Source: Bombilactobacillus thymidiniphilus
GTDB lineage: Bacteria; Bacillota; Bacilli; Lactobacillales; Lactobacillaceae
DNA: 64,000 nt
Assembly (NCBI RefSeq): GCF_023380245.1
Contig: NZ_CP093365.1
Coordinates: 1,054,001-1,118,000 of the forward strand
Direction of reading: 5' to 3'
A program made the translations under genes and the position numbers. The notes under the pieces were generated by a model. The model did not search any database. It was not told the origin of the DNA and saw only the letters and a list, made by a program, of their open reading frames with translations. Below are positions 43,659 to 52,699 of the stretch, piece after piece; position 1 is the stretch's first letter, and every line of letters begins with the position of its first letter.

Positions 43659-44801
43659 ATGCGAAAAATTAAAGTAATGACTGTTTTTGGTACGCGACCA
43701 GAAGCGATTAAAATGGCACCACTGGTTTTAAAATTGCAAGAACAAAAAGAATATTTTGAAACAACAACAGTAGTGACTGCTCAACATCGGGAAATGTTAG
43801 ATTCTGTTTTGGATATTTTTAAAATCAAACCGGATTATGATTTGAACATTATGAAGCAAAAACAAACCCTGAGTGGTATCACGAGCTCTGTTTTGTTGGA
43901 ATTGGACAGTGTTATTGAAAAAGTTCAACCAGATATCGTGTTAGTTCATGGTGACACAACGACAACATTTGCTGCGGCGGTATCTTCATTTTACCATCAA
44001 ACTGCGATTGGGCACGTGGAAGCTGGTTTGAGGACTTGGGATAAATATTCTCCTTGGCCGGAAGAAATGAATCGGCAGATGACAGATGATTTAGCGGATT
44101 TATATTTTGCACCAACAACGCAAAGTAAGACTAATTTGTTAAAAGAAAATCATTCTGCAGAGCGGATTTTTGTGACGGGTAATACGGCCATTGATGCCTT
44201 AAAGCAAACTGTACAAACTGATTACCAACACGAAGTTTTGGCTGATTTAGATACCAATAAGCGTATGATTTTGGTGACAATGCATAGAAGAGAAAATCAG
44301 GGTAAACCTATGCGACGAGTGTTTAAGGCAATGTTAGCAGCTGTCCAGTCGCATCCGGATGTGGAAATTGTTTATCCGGTGCATCTGAATCCTGTAGTTC
44401 AAGCAGCAGCTCAAGAAATTTTAGGCAATCAAGCACGAATTCATCTAATTGATCCCTTAGATGTAGTTGATTTTCATAATTTAGCTGCACGCTCTTATTT
44501 TATCATGAGTGATTCTGGTGGGGTACAAGAAGAAGCACCCGCGTTAGGTAAGCCGGTCTTAGTTTTGCGTGACACGACCGAGCGTCCTGAAGGAATTGTT
44601 GCCGGCACTTTGAAGCTAGTAGGTACTGATCCAGCAGAAGTGCGTCGCGAAATGGAAAAATTATTAGATGATCAATCAGCTTATCAAGCTATGGCACAAG
44701 CTAAAAATCCTTATGGTGACGGTTTAGCTAGCGAACGCATTTGTGCAGCTATTCGCTATCATTTTCAACAAATAACTGAGAGACCGGCGGAATTTGAATA
44801 A
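43659..44801 (+). CDS. wecB: UDP-N-acetylglucosamine 2-epimerase (non-hydrolysing)
   Basis: Interconverts UDP-GlcNAc and UDP-ManNAc, the donor for teichoic-acid linkage units and other wall glycans. 380 residues of GT-B fold: TVFGTRPEAIKMAPL, TAQHREMLD, VHGDTTTTFAAA, HVEAGLRTWDKYSPWPEEMNRQ, VTMHRRENQG and SDSGGVQEEAPALGKPVLVLRDTTERPE, all family-typical. ATG 43659 follows GGGAG with a 7-base gap; an earlier ATG at 43638 has no SD. Its product would feed the WecG/TagA-type transferase at 16.2 kb. It is followed after 23 bases by the beta-lactamase-fold gene. Confidence 0.95.
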   Translation: MRKIKVMTVFGTRPEAIKMAPLVLKLQEQKEYFETTTVVTAQHREMLDSVLDIFKIKPDYDLNIMKQKQTLSGITSSVLLELDSVIEKVQPDIVLVHGDTTTTFAAAVSSFYHQTAIGHVEAGLRTWDKYSPWPEEMNRQMTDDLADLYFAPTTQSKTNLLKENHSAERIFVTGNTAIDALKQTVQTDYQHEVLADLDTNKRMILVTMHRRENQGKPMRRVFKAMLAAVQSHPDVEIVYPVHLNPVVQAAAQEILGNQARIHLIDPLDVVDFHNLAARSYFIMSDSGGVQEEAPALGKPVLVLRDTTERPEGIVAGTLKLVGTDPAEVRREMEKLLDDQSAYQAMAQAKNPYGDGLASERICAAIRYHFQQITERPAEFE

Positions 44802-44824
44802 TTGTGCTTCATGGGGAGCAAAAT

Positions 44825-46174
44825 ATGGATCTGGATAAAATTATCCAATGGGCGGAAGTTGCGCAACAACAATTTGATTTGCCTAGCCTAGGAATTGGAA
44901 TTAGTCAAGGAGATCAGCATTTTACTGCGGTTTATGGTGATGCTGATGAACAAACTTTATATCCCTTGGCTTCAATCTCAAAAACATTTTTAGCCACAGC
45001 AATTTGTCGGTTGGCACAGCAACAACGCATTGATTTGGATTTACCATTAAAAAAATATTGGTCGGATTTTCGATTGCAAGATTCTTATGCCACTACTCAT
45101 CTGACATGGCGTGATGTGTTGTGTCATCGCAGTGGTTTGCCGGCACACAATGTAATGCGTTTTACTAATCGCAACAAACAACAGCTTTCGCTAGAACAAA
45201 TAGCTACTAAAGTTCGTTATCTACAACCAAGTTGTGAATTGCGCTATAAGATGCACTATAGTAATTTGATGTATGCAGTGGCTTCTTACGCTTTTGAGCA
45301 AGTGGTGCAAGAAGATTATGGAACTTACTTACGTAAAAATTTGTTGCAGCCCTTAAATTTGCAGCACACGTATATCAATCATCATGAAAAATTAGATGCA
45401 CCGATTGTTACACCATACATCAAAACGACTGCTGGGCAAGTAATATCGGTTCCGTTTATTGCACCAGGACCTGTTGGTGGTGCTAGTAGCATGTTAGCCA
45501 CAATTGCTGATTTATTACATTGGGGCGAGTATCAATTAAAAAGTTTCCAAGAATCTGCTAATCCACGTTTTCAACCACAGATGGTGATGTCTTCTCGCAG
45601 TTCACTCAATGGTGCGGTTATTAACTATGGTCTTGGCATGATGTTAGAAAATTATCAAGGTTATCAATATTTTTATCACAGCGGGTCGTTCATTGGCTGT
45701 TGCTCATTAATGGGGATAGTGCCTGAACTGGATTTGACATTTGTCTTGACGACTAATTTGGATTCAACTACAGCTTTGTTCGCGCTAGCTTATCAAATTA
45801 TAGATTTAGCCATTGGCAACACATCTACTGATTGGTTGCCAAAAGGTTTAGAAGTTGATCAGCAGCGTCGAGAACAAGTTTTACAGCGCCAAATTCGAGC
45901 TAAAGCAATGAAAAGTGTGGCGGTGGTTCCTGAATTATTAGGTGATTATCAAAATGCTGGTTACGGATTAGTAACGATCACAAAACAAGACGATTGTTTG
46001 CAAATAGTCTTAGGGCCAGTAATGGCACAAATTTTACAAGATGCACAACGGCAAATGTTTGTGCAGTTGCCAGAATCATCAGAGTTATTGCCTTTGACCA
46101 TTAATTCCAGTGTCTTGCAATTACACACGGAACCAGCTATTAAGCAACCTACTATTTTTCAAAAAGTTAATTAA
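44825..46174 (+). CDS. Beta-lactamase-fold serine hydrolase (class C/PBP-like)
   Basis: A 449-residue protein of the beta-lactamase family with the serine-lysine pair S50-x-x-K53 (ASISKTF), the Y-x-N motif near residue 144 (YSNLMYA), and an H-x-G type third element (HSGSFIG). A C-terminal beta-rich domain of ~110 residues follows. No signal peptide is visible, so it may be cytosolic, unlike classical secreted enzymes. Relatives act as esterases or peptidases, and few as true beta-lactamases; resistance should not be assumed. ATG at 44825 follows GGGGAG. It lies just after wecB. Confidence 0.85.
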   Translation: MDLDKIIQWAEVAQQQFDLPSLGIGISQGDQHFTAVYGDADEQTLYPLASISKTFLATAICRLAQQQRIDLDLPLKKYWSDFRLQDSYATTHLTWRDVLCHRSGLPAHNVMRFTNRNKQQLSLEQIATKVRYLQPSCELRYKMHYSNLMYAVASYAFEQVVQEDYGTYLRKNLLQPLNLQHTYINHHEKLDAPIVTPYIKTTAGQVISVPFIAPGPVGGASSMLATIADLLHWGEYQLKSFQESANPRFQPQMVMSSRSSLNGAVINYGLGMMLENYQGYQYFYHSGSFIGCCSLMGIVPELDLTFVLTTNLDSTTALFALAYQIIDLAIGNTSTDWLPKGLEVDQQRREQVLQRQIRAKAMKSVAVVPELLGDYQNAGYGLVTITKQDDCLQIVLGPVMAQILQDAQRQMFVQLPESSELLPLTINSSVLQLHTEPAIKQPTIFQKVN

Positions 46175-46207
46175 AAAAGACCATCATTTTAAATGATTGG
46201 TCTTTTT
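46175..46207. terminator. Bidirectional terminator between the hydrolase and gtrA-like genes
   Basis: AAAGACCATCATTT / AAATGATTGGTCTTT hairpin with A-run and T-run on either side; the gtrA-like stop codon is inside it. Confidence 0.85.
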
Positions 46208-46651
46208 GATTTTTAAATTAAGATTACTAATATATTGAACTAAATGACTGCTTTCACGCGAAAAAATAGCTTGGGTGGATAAGTAATTTAGTAAACCAAC
46301 TAAAATTTGGTCACCCACTTTGACTAAAATATTATTCCAGTGCAATAAATTAACACCTAGCCACATAAAAATGTTGTCACAAATTAAAGCTAAAATACGT
46401 TGGGATAAAAATAAGCAACTTTCACTGCCAAAAGATCTTAAACTCTTAAATTTGGATTTGAAAACAAACTTTTTGTTGGCAATGAAAGAAAAAATATTAG
46501 CAAATAGCCACGCCCACGTATTAGCTGCTAATATATTTATTCGGCACTGATTGTGTAACAAACTAAATATAATGACGTTCAATATGGAAGCTAAAAAACC
46601 GTATATGGAGTAAATAAAAAAATTATGATACTTTCTAAAATGAAATTTCAT
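46184..46651 (-). CDS. GtrA family membrane protein
   Basis: A 155-residue protein with four transmembrane helices, as in GtrA/DPMS-type flippases, which help move lipid-linked sugars (undecaprenyl-phosphate glucose) across the membrane. Recognisable features: FFIYSIYGFLASILNVIIF in helix 1, WAWLFANIFSFIANKKFVF in helix 2 (the usual N-K-x-x-V-F end), and a final LVGLLNYLSTQAIFS. ATG at 46651 is chosen; the reading frame upstream to 46771 lies within the flavodoxin gene. The SD is weak (GAA-rich). It adds to the sugar-envelope genes of this region. Confidence 0.82.
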   Translation of the reverse strand: MKFHFRKYHNFFIYSIYGFLASILNVIIFSLLHNQCRINILAANTWAWLFANIFSFIANKKFVFKSKFKSLRSFGSESCLFLSQRILALICDNIFMWLGVNLLHWNNILVKVGDQILVGLLNYLSTQAIFSRESSHLVQYISNLNLKIKKTNHLK

Positions 46652-46664
46652 GTTGAGTTCTTTT

Positions 46665-47117
46665 CTATGCGAATTTTGCAATAATTTGTTGAGCAAATTC
46701 GTCCAAATTAGCGATATCTTGGCTGTTAGGAGCAAGCTCGACTTTGACACTTGGGGCACCTTGCAGAGCACCTGCTTGTTGAAAAGCAGTTGTGAAGTGA
46801 TCTACTGCGACACCAAATTCCTCATAAAAAGTATCACCTGAACCACACACTCCAAAAGTTTTGCCTGTTAAATCACTATCTAATAAATCATGGTAGAAAT
46901 CCAAACCCTCATCAGGAATATTACCTTCTAGACCATCAGAGTAAGTGTAGCTAACCATGATACATATATCGGCGTCTTGATAATCTTGTACGTCGGTTTG
47001 CGAAATTTCGGAAATATCGACCTCCATGCCAGCTTCTTCGAAATTTTCACTCAAAATATCGGCCATATCTTCATCATTACCAGTCATACTGGCAAATACT
47101 ATCTTAACTTTTGTCAC
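46665..47117 (-). CDS. Flavodoxin
   Basis: A 150-residue acidic FMN-binding electron carrier. The phosphate loop is ASMTGNDEDMADIL at residues 9-22 (T-G-N-D/T form), and the isoalloxazine-binding regions are VSYTYSDGLEGNIPD and VCGSGDTFYEEF. The start is GTG at 47117, with GAGG 8 bases upstream. The size is that of short-chain flavodoxins. Its redox partner is unknown; flavodoxin serves pyruvate or ribonucleotide-reduction reactions in low-iron lactobacilli. It lies 13 bases upstream of the gtrA-like gene, in the same direction. Confidence 0.92.
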   Translation of the reverse strand: MTKVKIVFASMTGNDEDMADILSENFEEAGMEVDISEISQTDVQDYQDADICIMVSYTYSDGLEGNIPDEGLDFYHDLLDSDLTGKTFGVCGSGDTFYEEFGVAVDHFTTAFQQAGALQGAPSVKVELAPNSQDIANLDEFAQQIIAKFA

Positions 47118-47203
47118 TAAACTAACCTCATTTTAAATTCTTTGATAATATTATAGCAAAATATCGGCAAAAGCTCAGAACTAGATTCTCTATTAGATCA
47201 CAG

Positions 47204-47212
47204 TGTTATAAT
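47204..47212 (+). promoter_or_regulatory. Extended -10 promoter of map
   Basis: TGTTATAAT (TGn-TATAAT), 33 bases before the chosen TTG start of map. Confidence 0.45.
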
Positions 47213-47244
47213 GTTAAGCAGAGAAAATAACGGAGGTATTGTAT

Positions 47245-48033
47245 TTGATTACGTTAAAATCAGCACGTGAGATTGAAGGAATGCGCAAGTCTGGAGCTTT
47301 ATTAGCACAAACGCACTTGGGTATTAGCAAAATTATTAAACCGGGAATTTCCAGCTTTGAAATTGAGAAATTTGCGGATGATTTTATCACTAAAAATGGT
47401 GGCCATCCTTCCGAAAAAGGTTTTGAGGGTTATCAATATGCAACTTGTGTCTGTGTTAATGATGAAGTTGCGCATGCAGAACCCCGTAAAAATTTAATTT
47501 TAAAAAAGGGTGACATCGTTAAAGTAGATATGACCGTGGAGTTGGACGGTTATCAAAGTGATTCTTGTTGGTGTTATGCAGTTGGTGAAATTTCTCCTGT
47601 TAAACAGCATTTGATGGAAGTTACTAAAAAAGCTTTGTACTTAGGCATTGATCAAGCGCAAGTTGGCAATCGTTTAGGTGATATCGGTTATGCAATTCAG
47701 CATTATGTAGAAGATATTGAACATTATGGCGTGGTGCGCGATTTGATTGGTCACGGTATTCAACCAACAATGCACGAAGCACCTAATGTGCCACATTATG
47801 GTGAACCAGGTAAGGGGTTACGTTTGAAAGAAGGGATGACCATTACGATCGAACCAATGGTTAATTTAGGTACTTGGGAAATAACTAGCAAATTTACACC
47901 TAATGATTGGGAATATTTTGTATCTGCAGATGGGACAACTTCAGCACAATATGAGCATACGATTGCCATTACCAAGGATGGACCGAAGATTTTAACATCA
48001 CAAGATCCCATTGCTGATCAAAAATATTTATAA
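47245..48033 (+). CDS. map: Methionine aminopeptidase type I
   Basis: Removes the initiator methionine from nascent proteins. 262 residues. The five metal ligands are present: D and D in DMTVELDGYQSDSCW, H in GHGIQPTMHEAP, E in TIEPMVN and E in EHTIAI. TTG at 47245 stands 8 bases after GGAGG; the TTG at 47239 is only 2 bases away and is unlikely. The C-terminal extension beyond the EHTIAI strand is of normal length for lactobacillus enzymes. It is followed with a 2-base gap by the YihY-like gene. Confidence 0.95.
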   Translation: MITLKSAREIEGMRKSGALLAQTHLGISKIIKPGISSFEIEKFADDFITKNGGHPSEKGFEGYQYATCVCVNDEVAHAEPRKNLILKKGDIVKVDMTVELDGYQSDSCWCYAVGEISPVKQHLMEVTKKALYLGIDQAQVGNRLGDIGYAIQHYVEDIEHYGVVRDLIGHGIQPTMHEAPNVPHYGEPGKGLRLKEGMTITIEPMVNLGTWEITSKFTPNDWEYFVSADGTTSAQYEHTIAITKDGPKILTSQDPIADQKYL

Positions 48034-48035
48034 AT

Positions 48036-48947
48036 ATGAAATGGACAGAGCAAAATTACTGGATCAAGAAAATAATAGAATTTGTCAAATTAGTAATTCA
48101 AAAAATTAATAACGGTAATTTGAGTTTATCTTCTAAGGCGGTTGTTTATTATGGCTTGCTGTCCTTTTTCCCATTGATCTCCTTGTTAGGTAGTGTTTTA
48201 CCATTATTTAATATTGATCGGACATTATTAACAGATCAAATGGCACTTTTGATGCCTAAGCAATTAAATCATTTTGTTGAGCCTATAATTGTTAAATTAT
48301 TAACACAAAAAAGTGGTGGCTTACTATCTTTTGGTATTTTGGGTACGTTGTGGTCTAGTTCAGGTTTGGTAAATATTTTAAAGTATAGCATCAATGAAAT
48401 TTATGGCTTGGACAATAGCAGTGTTTATACAAAACGTTCGATAGTTAACTATGTAATTTTGCGGCTGGCTTCAATATTGACGACAGCATTATTTATTGTT
48501 CTGGTAGTTGCAGTAATGTTAATCCTAGTAATTGGACAGCAGTTTTTAGATTGGGTGAAACCTTACTTTATCTTATTGCCCAATATTTTGACAGAGTTAT
48601 TACGGTGGAGATGGCCTTTAGCTGTCTTAATGTTGTTATTTATGATGATTTTAGCCTATTACTTTTTGCCTAATTCACGCGAAAAATTTCGATATTTGTG
48701 GTCAGGTTCGTTATTTGCAACATTTGGTTTTATTTTATTAACTTTATTTTTCTCCTTGTATGTCAAGTACTTTGGGGGACGCTTGAATTCTTATGGTACG
48801 ATCGGCACCTTTTTTATTTTAATTATTTGGCTTAATTTAGTTGCTTATATTTTTTTGATTGGTGCGGCAATTAATGCGGCAATGACACAAATAAAGACTG
48901 GCAAGATTGTCCAATCTAGTGGTTTGCAAAGATTTCAGCACAAGTAA
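48036..48947 (+). CDS. YihY/BrkB family inner membrane protein
   Basis: A 303-residue polytopic membrane protein with about six transmembrane helices. The family signature is seen in SSKAVVYYGLLSFFPLISLLGSVLP near residue 32, WSSSGLVNILKYSINEIYG near residue 107 and GTIGTFFILIIWLNLVAYIFLIGAAINA near the end. Older reports called these ribonuclease BN, which is a mistake; the function is unknown. It begins 2 bases after map and lacks a good SD, so translational coupling is likely. Confidence 0.88.
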   Translation: MKWTEQNYWIKKIIEFVKLVIQKINNGNLSLSSKAVVYYGLLSFFPLISLLGSVLPLFNIDRTLLTDQMALLMPKQLNHFVEPIIVKLLTQKSGGLLSFGILGTLWSSSGLVNILKYSINEIYGLDNSSVYTKRSIVNYVILRLASILTTALFIVLVVAVMLILVIGQQFLDWVKPYFILLPNILTELLRWRWPLAVLMLLFMMILAYYFLPNSREKFRYLWSGSLFATFGFILLTLFFSLYVKYFGGRLNSYGTIGTFFILIIWLNLVAYIFLIGAAINAAMTQIKTGKIVQSSGLQRFQHK

Positions 48948-49029
48948 CGAGATATTTTTTATTTAACGAAATTAGTGTATGATTAATGCTGTAATTAATT
49001 TAAATGGGGTCAGGTTGAGGAAAATAACC

Positions 49030-49923
49030 ATGAAAAAAGTTAGAAAAGCTATTATTCCTGCTGCTGGATTAGGTACTAGATTTTTACCAATCACTAAAGC
49101 AATGGCGAAGGAAATGCTGCCGATTGTTGATAAACCAACGATTCAATTTATTGTGGAAGAAGCTAAAGCTTCCGGGATTGAAGATATCTTGATCATAACT
49201 GGTAAAGGTAAGAGACCAATTGAGGATCATTTTGACTCTGCACCTGAATTGGAACAAAATTTGGCTGCTAAGCATAAAGATAAATTGTTGGATTTAGTGC
49301 AAGCAACAACTAATATTGGTGTTAATTTGTATTTTACCAGACAATCTTATCCTAAGGGGCTCGGCGATGCTGTCAATTTGGCGCGTTCTTTTGTGGGTGA
49401 TGAACCATTTGTAGTCATGCTCGGCGATGATTTGATGTATGATACAATACCACTAACTAAGCAATTAATGAATGAATATGAAAAAACGCAGTCTTCCACT
49501 TTAGCAGTTATGCAAGTTCCTGAATCGGAGGTTTCTAGCTATGGTGTCATTGATCCGGACAAGGAAGTTAAGCCAGGGTTATATCAAGTGCATAATTTTG
49601 TGGAAAAACCGGCTGTAGAAGATGCTCCTAGTAATTTAGCCATTATTGGTCGCTATTTATTGACACCAGAAATTTTTGATATGTTAGACACCCAAAAACC
49701 TGGTGCGGGCAATGAAATTCAATTAACGGATGCAATTGATCGCTTGAATAAGGAGCAGCATGTTTTTGCGCATGAATTCAAGGGTGATCGTTTTGATGTT
49801 GGCGATAAATTTGGTTATATGAAAACCAGCATTGAATATGGTTTATCGCATCCTGAAGTAAAAGAACAATTGCGTGAGTATATTATTGGTCTGGCACAAA
49901 AATTACAGTCAACTAATGATTAG
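49030..49923 (+). CDS. galU: UTP-glucose-1-phosphate uridylyltransferase
   Basis: Makes UDP-glucose from UTP and glucose-1-phosphate, feeding galactose use, glycolipid anchors of lipoteichoic acid and exopolysaccharides. 297 residues. Nucleotide-binding start [31 protein letters not shown], substrate regions [21 protein letters not shown] and [10 protein letters not shown] are intact. ATG 49030 follows GAGG (49017-49020); an earlier ATG at 48979 lacks an SD. Its neighbours here (YihY-like, GtrA-like, WecB) point to envelope synthesis. Confidence 0.96.
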   Translation: MKKVRKAIIPAAGLGTRFLPITKAMAKEMLPIVDKPTIQFIVEEAKASGIEDILIITGKGKRPIEDHFDSAPELEQNLAAKHKDKLLDLVQATTNIGVNLYFTRQSYPKGLGDAVNLARSFVGDEPFVVMLGDDLMYDTIPLTKQLMNEYEKTQSSTLAVMQVPESEVSSYGVIDPDKEVKPGLYQVHNFVEKPAVEDAPSNLAIIGRYLLTPEIFDMLDTQKPGAGNEIQLTDAIDRLNKEQHVFAHEFKGDRFDVGDKFGYMKTSIEYGLSHPEVKEQLREYIIGLAQKLQSTND

Positions 49924-49930
49924 TGCGACA

Positions 49931-50218
49931 TTATTTCAAATAAACTTTTCCGTCATCAAATCGTAAACCAAAGATTTGATGACTTTTTTGATGATCTAAG
50001 ACATAAATTAAAGTGTCGTTTGGCAACTTTTGTAATAAAATTACCAGTTCCCAGACTTTCAGTCCATTGGCTGTATTTTTAGTAAGTAGATTAACACAAT
50101 GCGTGTGATCGTATTTCAGACTAGTTATTCCCAATATTTTATTAATCCCTATTTCAAAAAAAACATGAGCATTTTTTTTGACGTCAGCTAATAATGTGAT
50201 TAAATTTTGAACATTCAT
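49931..50218 (-). CDS. Hypothetical small protein (95 residues)
   Basis: A minus-strand gene with ATG at 50218 preceded by GAGG at a 6-base gap. The 95-residue product has no signal peptide or membrane helix and alternates hydrophobic helices and strands (ELVILLQKLPNDTLIYVLD, IFGLRFDDGKVYLK). I do not recognise a family. The stop lies 7 bases from the end of galU, with which it is convergent. It is divergent from the thiolase gene. Confidence 0.6.
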   Translation of the reverse strand: MNVQNLITLLADVKKNAHVFFEIGINKILGITSLKYDHTHCVNLLTKNTANGLKVWELVILLQKLPNDTLIYVLDHQKSHQIFGLRFDDGKVYLK

Positions 50219-50288
50219 TTTTTGCCTCATACTTTACTGAACTCTAATGTATAATATAAGTTATTTTTAGTTATTTAGGAGTGATTTT

Positions 50289-51452
50289 TTGAAAACAAAC
50301 GAAATTGTAATTGTAGCAGCTAAAAGAAGTGCTACTGGTAAATTTCGCGGTAGTTTAAGTAGGCTAACAGCGGTGGAATTAGCCACAAAATTAGTAACAG
50401 AGATGTTGGCACAGACTAAAATAACTCCCACAATGATTGACCAGGTGATTTTAGGAAATGTTTTATCAACAGGTTTAGGACAAAATATTGCACGCCAAGT
50501 ACAAGTTAAGGCTGGTTTACCAGTTACTGGCACGGCAATGACTATCAATCAAGTTTGTGGATCTGGCTTAAAAGCGGTTCGTTTAGGGCAAACAGCCTTG
50601 ATGTTAGATGATGCACAAGTAGTTTTAGCTGGTGGCGTTGAAAGCATGTCTAACGCACCTGCTTTTGCTGCACGTAAGGATAAAAAAGCTTTTGCACTTG
50701 ATGATTTTCAAGATACTTTGTTTTATGATGGTTTAAATGATGCTTTTGGTGGTTACGCGATGGGGGTCACGGCGGAGAATTTAAATCGGAAATTTAATTT
50801 AGATAGAGTGCAATTAGATCAGTATGCACTATTATCACAAAAAAAAGCTACTCAAGCGCAACAAAACGGTTTTTTGACTGAAGAAATTGTACCAATTAAT
50901 GGTTTGGCATATGATGAAGTAGTTAGATCGAATACGACACTTGATAAATTAGCAACCTTAAAACCCGTTTACCAAGAACATGGTTTAGTTACTGCGGGTA
51001 ATTCTTCGCCTTTGAGTGATGGTGCAAGTATCGTAGCGTTAACTACTAGTCAAACCGCACAAGAACAAGGATTAAAACCTTTAGCGACAATTAAAGGATT
51101 TAGTGAGGTAGGGTATCAACCAGAATTGATGGGGTACACACCAGTTTTAGCAATCCAAAAATTGTTGCAGACTCAGCAACAAACAGTTGCCGATATTGAT
51201 TGGTTTGAAGTTAATGAAGCTTTTGCTAGTCAAGCTTTAGTTGTACAACAAGAATTACAAATTGATTCGGCTAAATATAATCCTCTGGGTGGAGCTTTAG
51301 CTTTAGGACACGCTTTAGGTTCTTCAGGCGCCCGTATTCTAACAACTTTAGTGCATAATTTAAAGAGAACAAAGCAAAAGACCGGCATTGCCGCTTTATG
51401 TATTGGTGGCGGACAAGCAGTAGCGATGGAAGTGGAAAATTGTGAAGTCTAA
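50289..51452 (+). CDS. Acetyl-CoA acetyltransferase (thiolase), mevalonate pathway
   Basis: Condenses two acetyl-CoA to acetoacetyl-CoA, the first step of the mevalonate route to isoprenoids (undecaprenyl lipid carrier, quinone side chains). 387 residues. The nucleophile is C90 in INQVCGSGLKAVRLG; further thiolase motifs are NEAFASQ, the HALGSSGAR loop near the C-terminus (the usual H-P-I-G-A-S-G is modified) and CIGGGQAVAMEV. TTG at 50289 follows TAGGAG. It overlaps the HMG-CoA reductase gene by 11 bases. The gene order thiolase-reductase-synthase gives all upper-pathway steps in one unit. Confidence 0.93.
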   Translation: MKTNEIVIVAAKRSATGKFRGSLSRLTAVELATKLVTEMLAQTKITPTMIDQVILGNVLSTGLGQNIARQVQVKAGLPVTGTAMTINQVCGSGLKAVRLGQTALMLDDAQVVLAGGVESMSNAPAFAARKDKKAFALDDFQDTLFYDGLNDAFGGYAMGVTAENLNRKFNLDRVQLDQYALLSQKKATQAQQNGFLTEEIVPINGLAYDEVVRSNTTLDKLATLKPVYQEHGLVTAGNSSPLSDGASIVALTTSQTAQEQGLKPLATIKGFSEVGYQPELMGYTPVLAIQKLLQTQQQTVADIDWFEVNEAFASQALVVQQELQIDSAKYNPLGGALALGHALGSSGARILTTLVHNLKRTKQKTGIAALCIGGGQAVAMEVENCEV

Positions 51453-52686
51453 ATTTTATGAATTAAGTACGCAACAGCGTTTGCAAGAGTTGCAGAAAGC
51501 TGGTTATTTGACAATGGATGATCTGCAACTTTTGATTGAACAACCTGCTTTACCAGAAGTTGTGGCTAGCAATTTGGTAGAAAATCAAATTGGTAGTTAT
51601 CCACTGCCTCTAGGATTAGCAACTAATTTTTTAATTGATGGCAAACAATATTTAATTCCTTTGGCAACGGAAGAGCCATCGGTCGTAGCAGCAGCTAGTA
51701 ATGCAGCCAAAAGATCGCAAGCTAGTGGCGGTTTTCAAACACGAGTTCAGCGACAAGGCTTGAGTGCGCAGGTAGTTTTTCAAGGACAATTAACTGATGC
51801 ACAGGTCTTTTTGCAACAACATTTGGCAAAAATTAAGCAAATTGCTCATCAAGCGCATCCTAGTTTACAGGAACATGGTGGCGGTTTACGACAAGTTAGT
51901 GTGCAAAATATTGTTGACTATGTCGAATTTAACTTATTGATTGATACGGGTGAAGCAATGGGGGCAAATATTGTGAACACAATTGCTGAAGCCATCGGTG
52001 ATTACTTGCAACAGCAACTGCCCCAATTATCATTATTGATGGCGATTTTGTCTAATGATGCACCTACGCAAATGGCTAATGCTAGTACTAAGATAGCTTT
52101 TGATCAATTGGCAACAGCTGATCTTTCTGGACAGCAGGTAGCGCAAAAAATTAGTGCAGCGAGTGATTTCGCACAAATTTCGCCACAGCGTGCAGCTACG
52201 CAAAATAAGGGAATTATGAACAGTATAGAAGCCTTAATTTTAGCAACGGGTAATGATACGCGTAATGTAAATGCTGCTGCATATAGTGTTTTAAATGATA
52301 CGCGTAAAACTTGGAGTAACTGGCACGTGGTAGATCAATATTTGGTGGGTGAAATTAGTTTGCCTTTACCTTTAGGTGTTGTTGGCGGTGCGATTTCCAC
52401 TTTGCCCTTGGCGCAGTTGAACTTGCGCCTGTTGCAAAATCCTTCTGCCGAACAATTAATGGGGATCACGGCAGCTGTTGGCTTAGCGTCTAATTTGGCA
52501 GCTTTGCGTGCTTTAGTCACCCAAGGAATTCAGGCCGGACACATGAATCTACAATTACAAAGTTTAGCTTTAATGGCTGGTGCGACAGCTTTAGAAGTGG
52601 ATACATTAACTGAGCAGTTGCGAAAGCAGGCAAAGCAAGCTAATTTGACTTTAGCTAAAAAGTTACTAGCAAAATTACGTAATTAA
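51442..52686 (+). CDS. mvaA: Hydroxymethylglutaryl-CoA reductase (class II)
   Basis: Reduces HMG-CoA to mevalonate with NAD(P)H. 414 residues, of the bacterial class II length. The catalytic Glu lies in LATEEPSVVAAASNAAKRS, Lys in ATQNKGIMNSIEAL, Asp in the DTGEAMGANIVNT area and His in QAGHMNLQLQ near the C-terminus; the substrate segment ENQIGSYPLPLGLATNFLI is also typical. It starts with GTG at 51442, inside the thiolase reading frame, so the two are coupled. Confidence 0.94.
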   Translation: MKSKFYELSTQQRLQELQKAGYLTMDDLQLLIEQPALPEVVASNLVENQIGSYPLPLGLATNFLIDGKQYLIPLATEEPSVVAAASNAAKRSQASGGFQTRVQRQGLSAQVVFQGQLTDAQVFLQQHLAKIKQIAHQAHPSLQEHGGGLRQVSVQNIVDYVEFNLLIDTGEAMGANIVNTIAEAIGDYLQQQLPQLSLLMAILSNDAPTQMANASTKIAFDQLATADLSGQQVAQKISAASDFAQISPQRAATQNKGIMNSIEALILATGNDTRNVNAAAYSVLNDTRKTWSNWHVVDQYLVGEISLPLPLGVVGGAISTLPLAQLNLRLLQNPSAEQLMGITAAVGLASNLAALRALVTQGIQAGHMNLQLQSLALMAGATALEVDTLTEQLRKQAKQANLTLAKKLLAKLRN

Positions 52687-52699
52687 TAGGAGAACGACA

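Noticed and set aside
44825-46174. Reading the beta-lactamase-fold protein as an antibiotic-resistance gene
   Set aside because: There is no signal peptide, the motifs are those of the wide serine-hydrolase family, and context is wall-sugar metabolism.
46652-46771. Longer N-terminus of the GtrA-like protein starting at 46771
   Set aside because: It would lie inside the flavodoxin gene in another frame; the ATG at 46651 matches where GtrA proteins begin.
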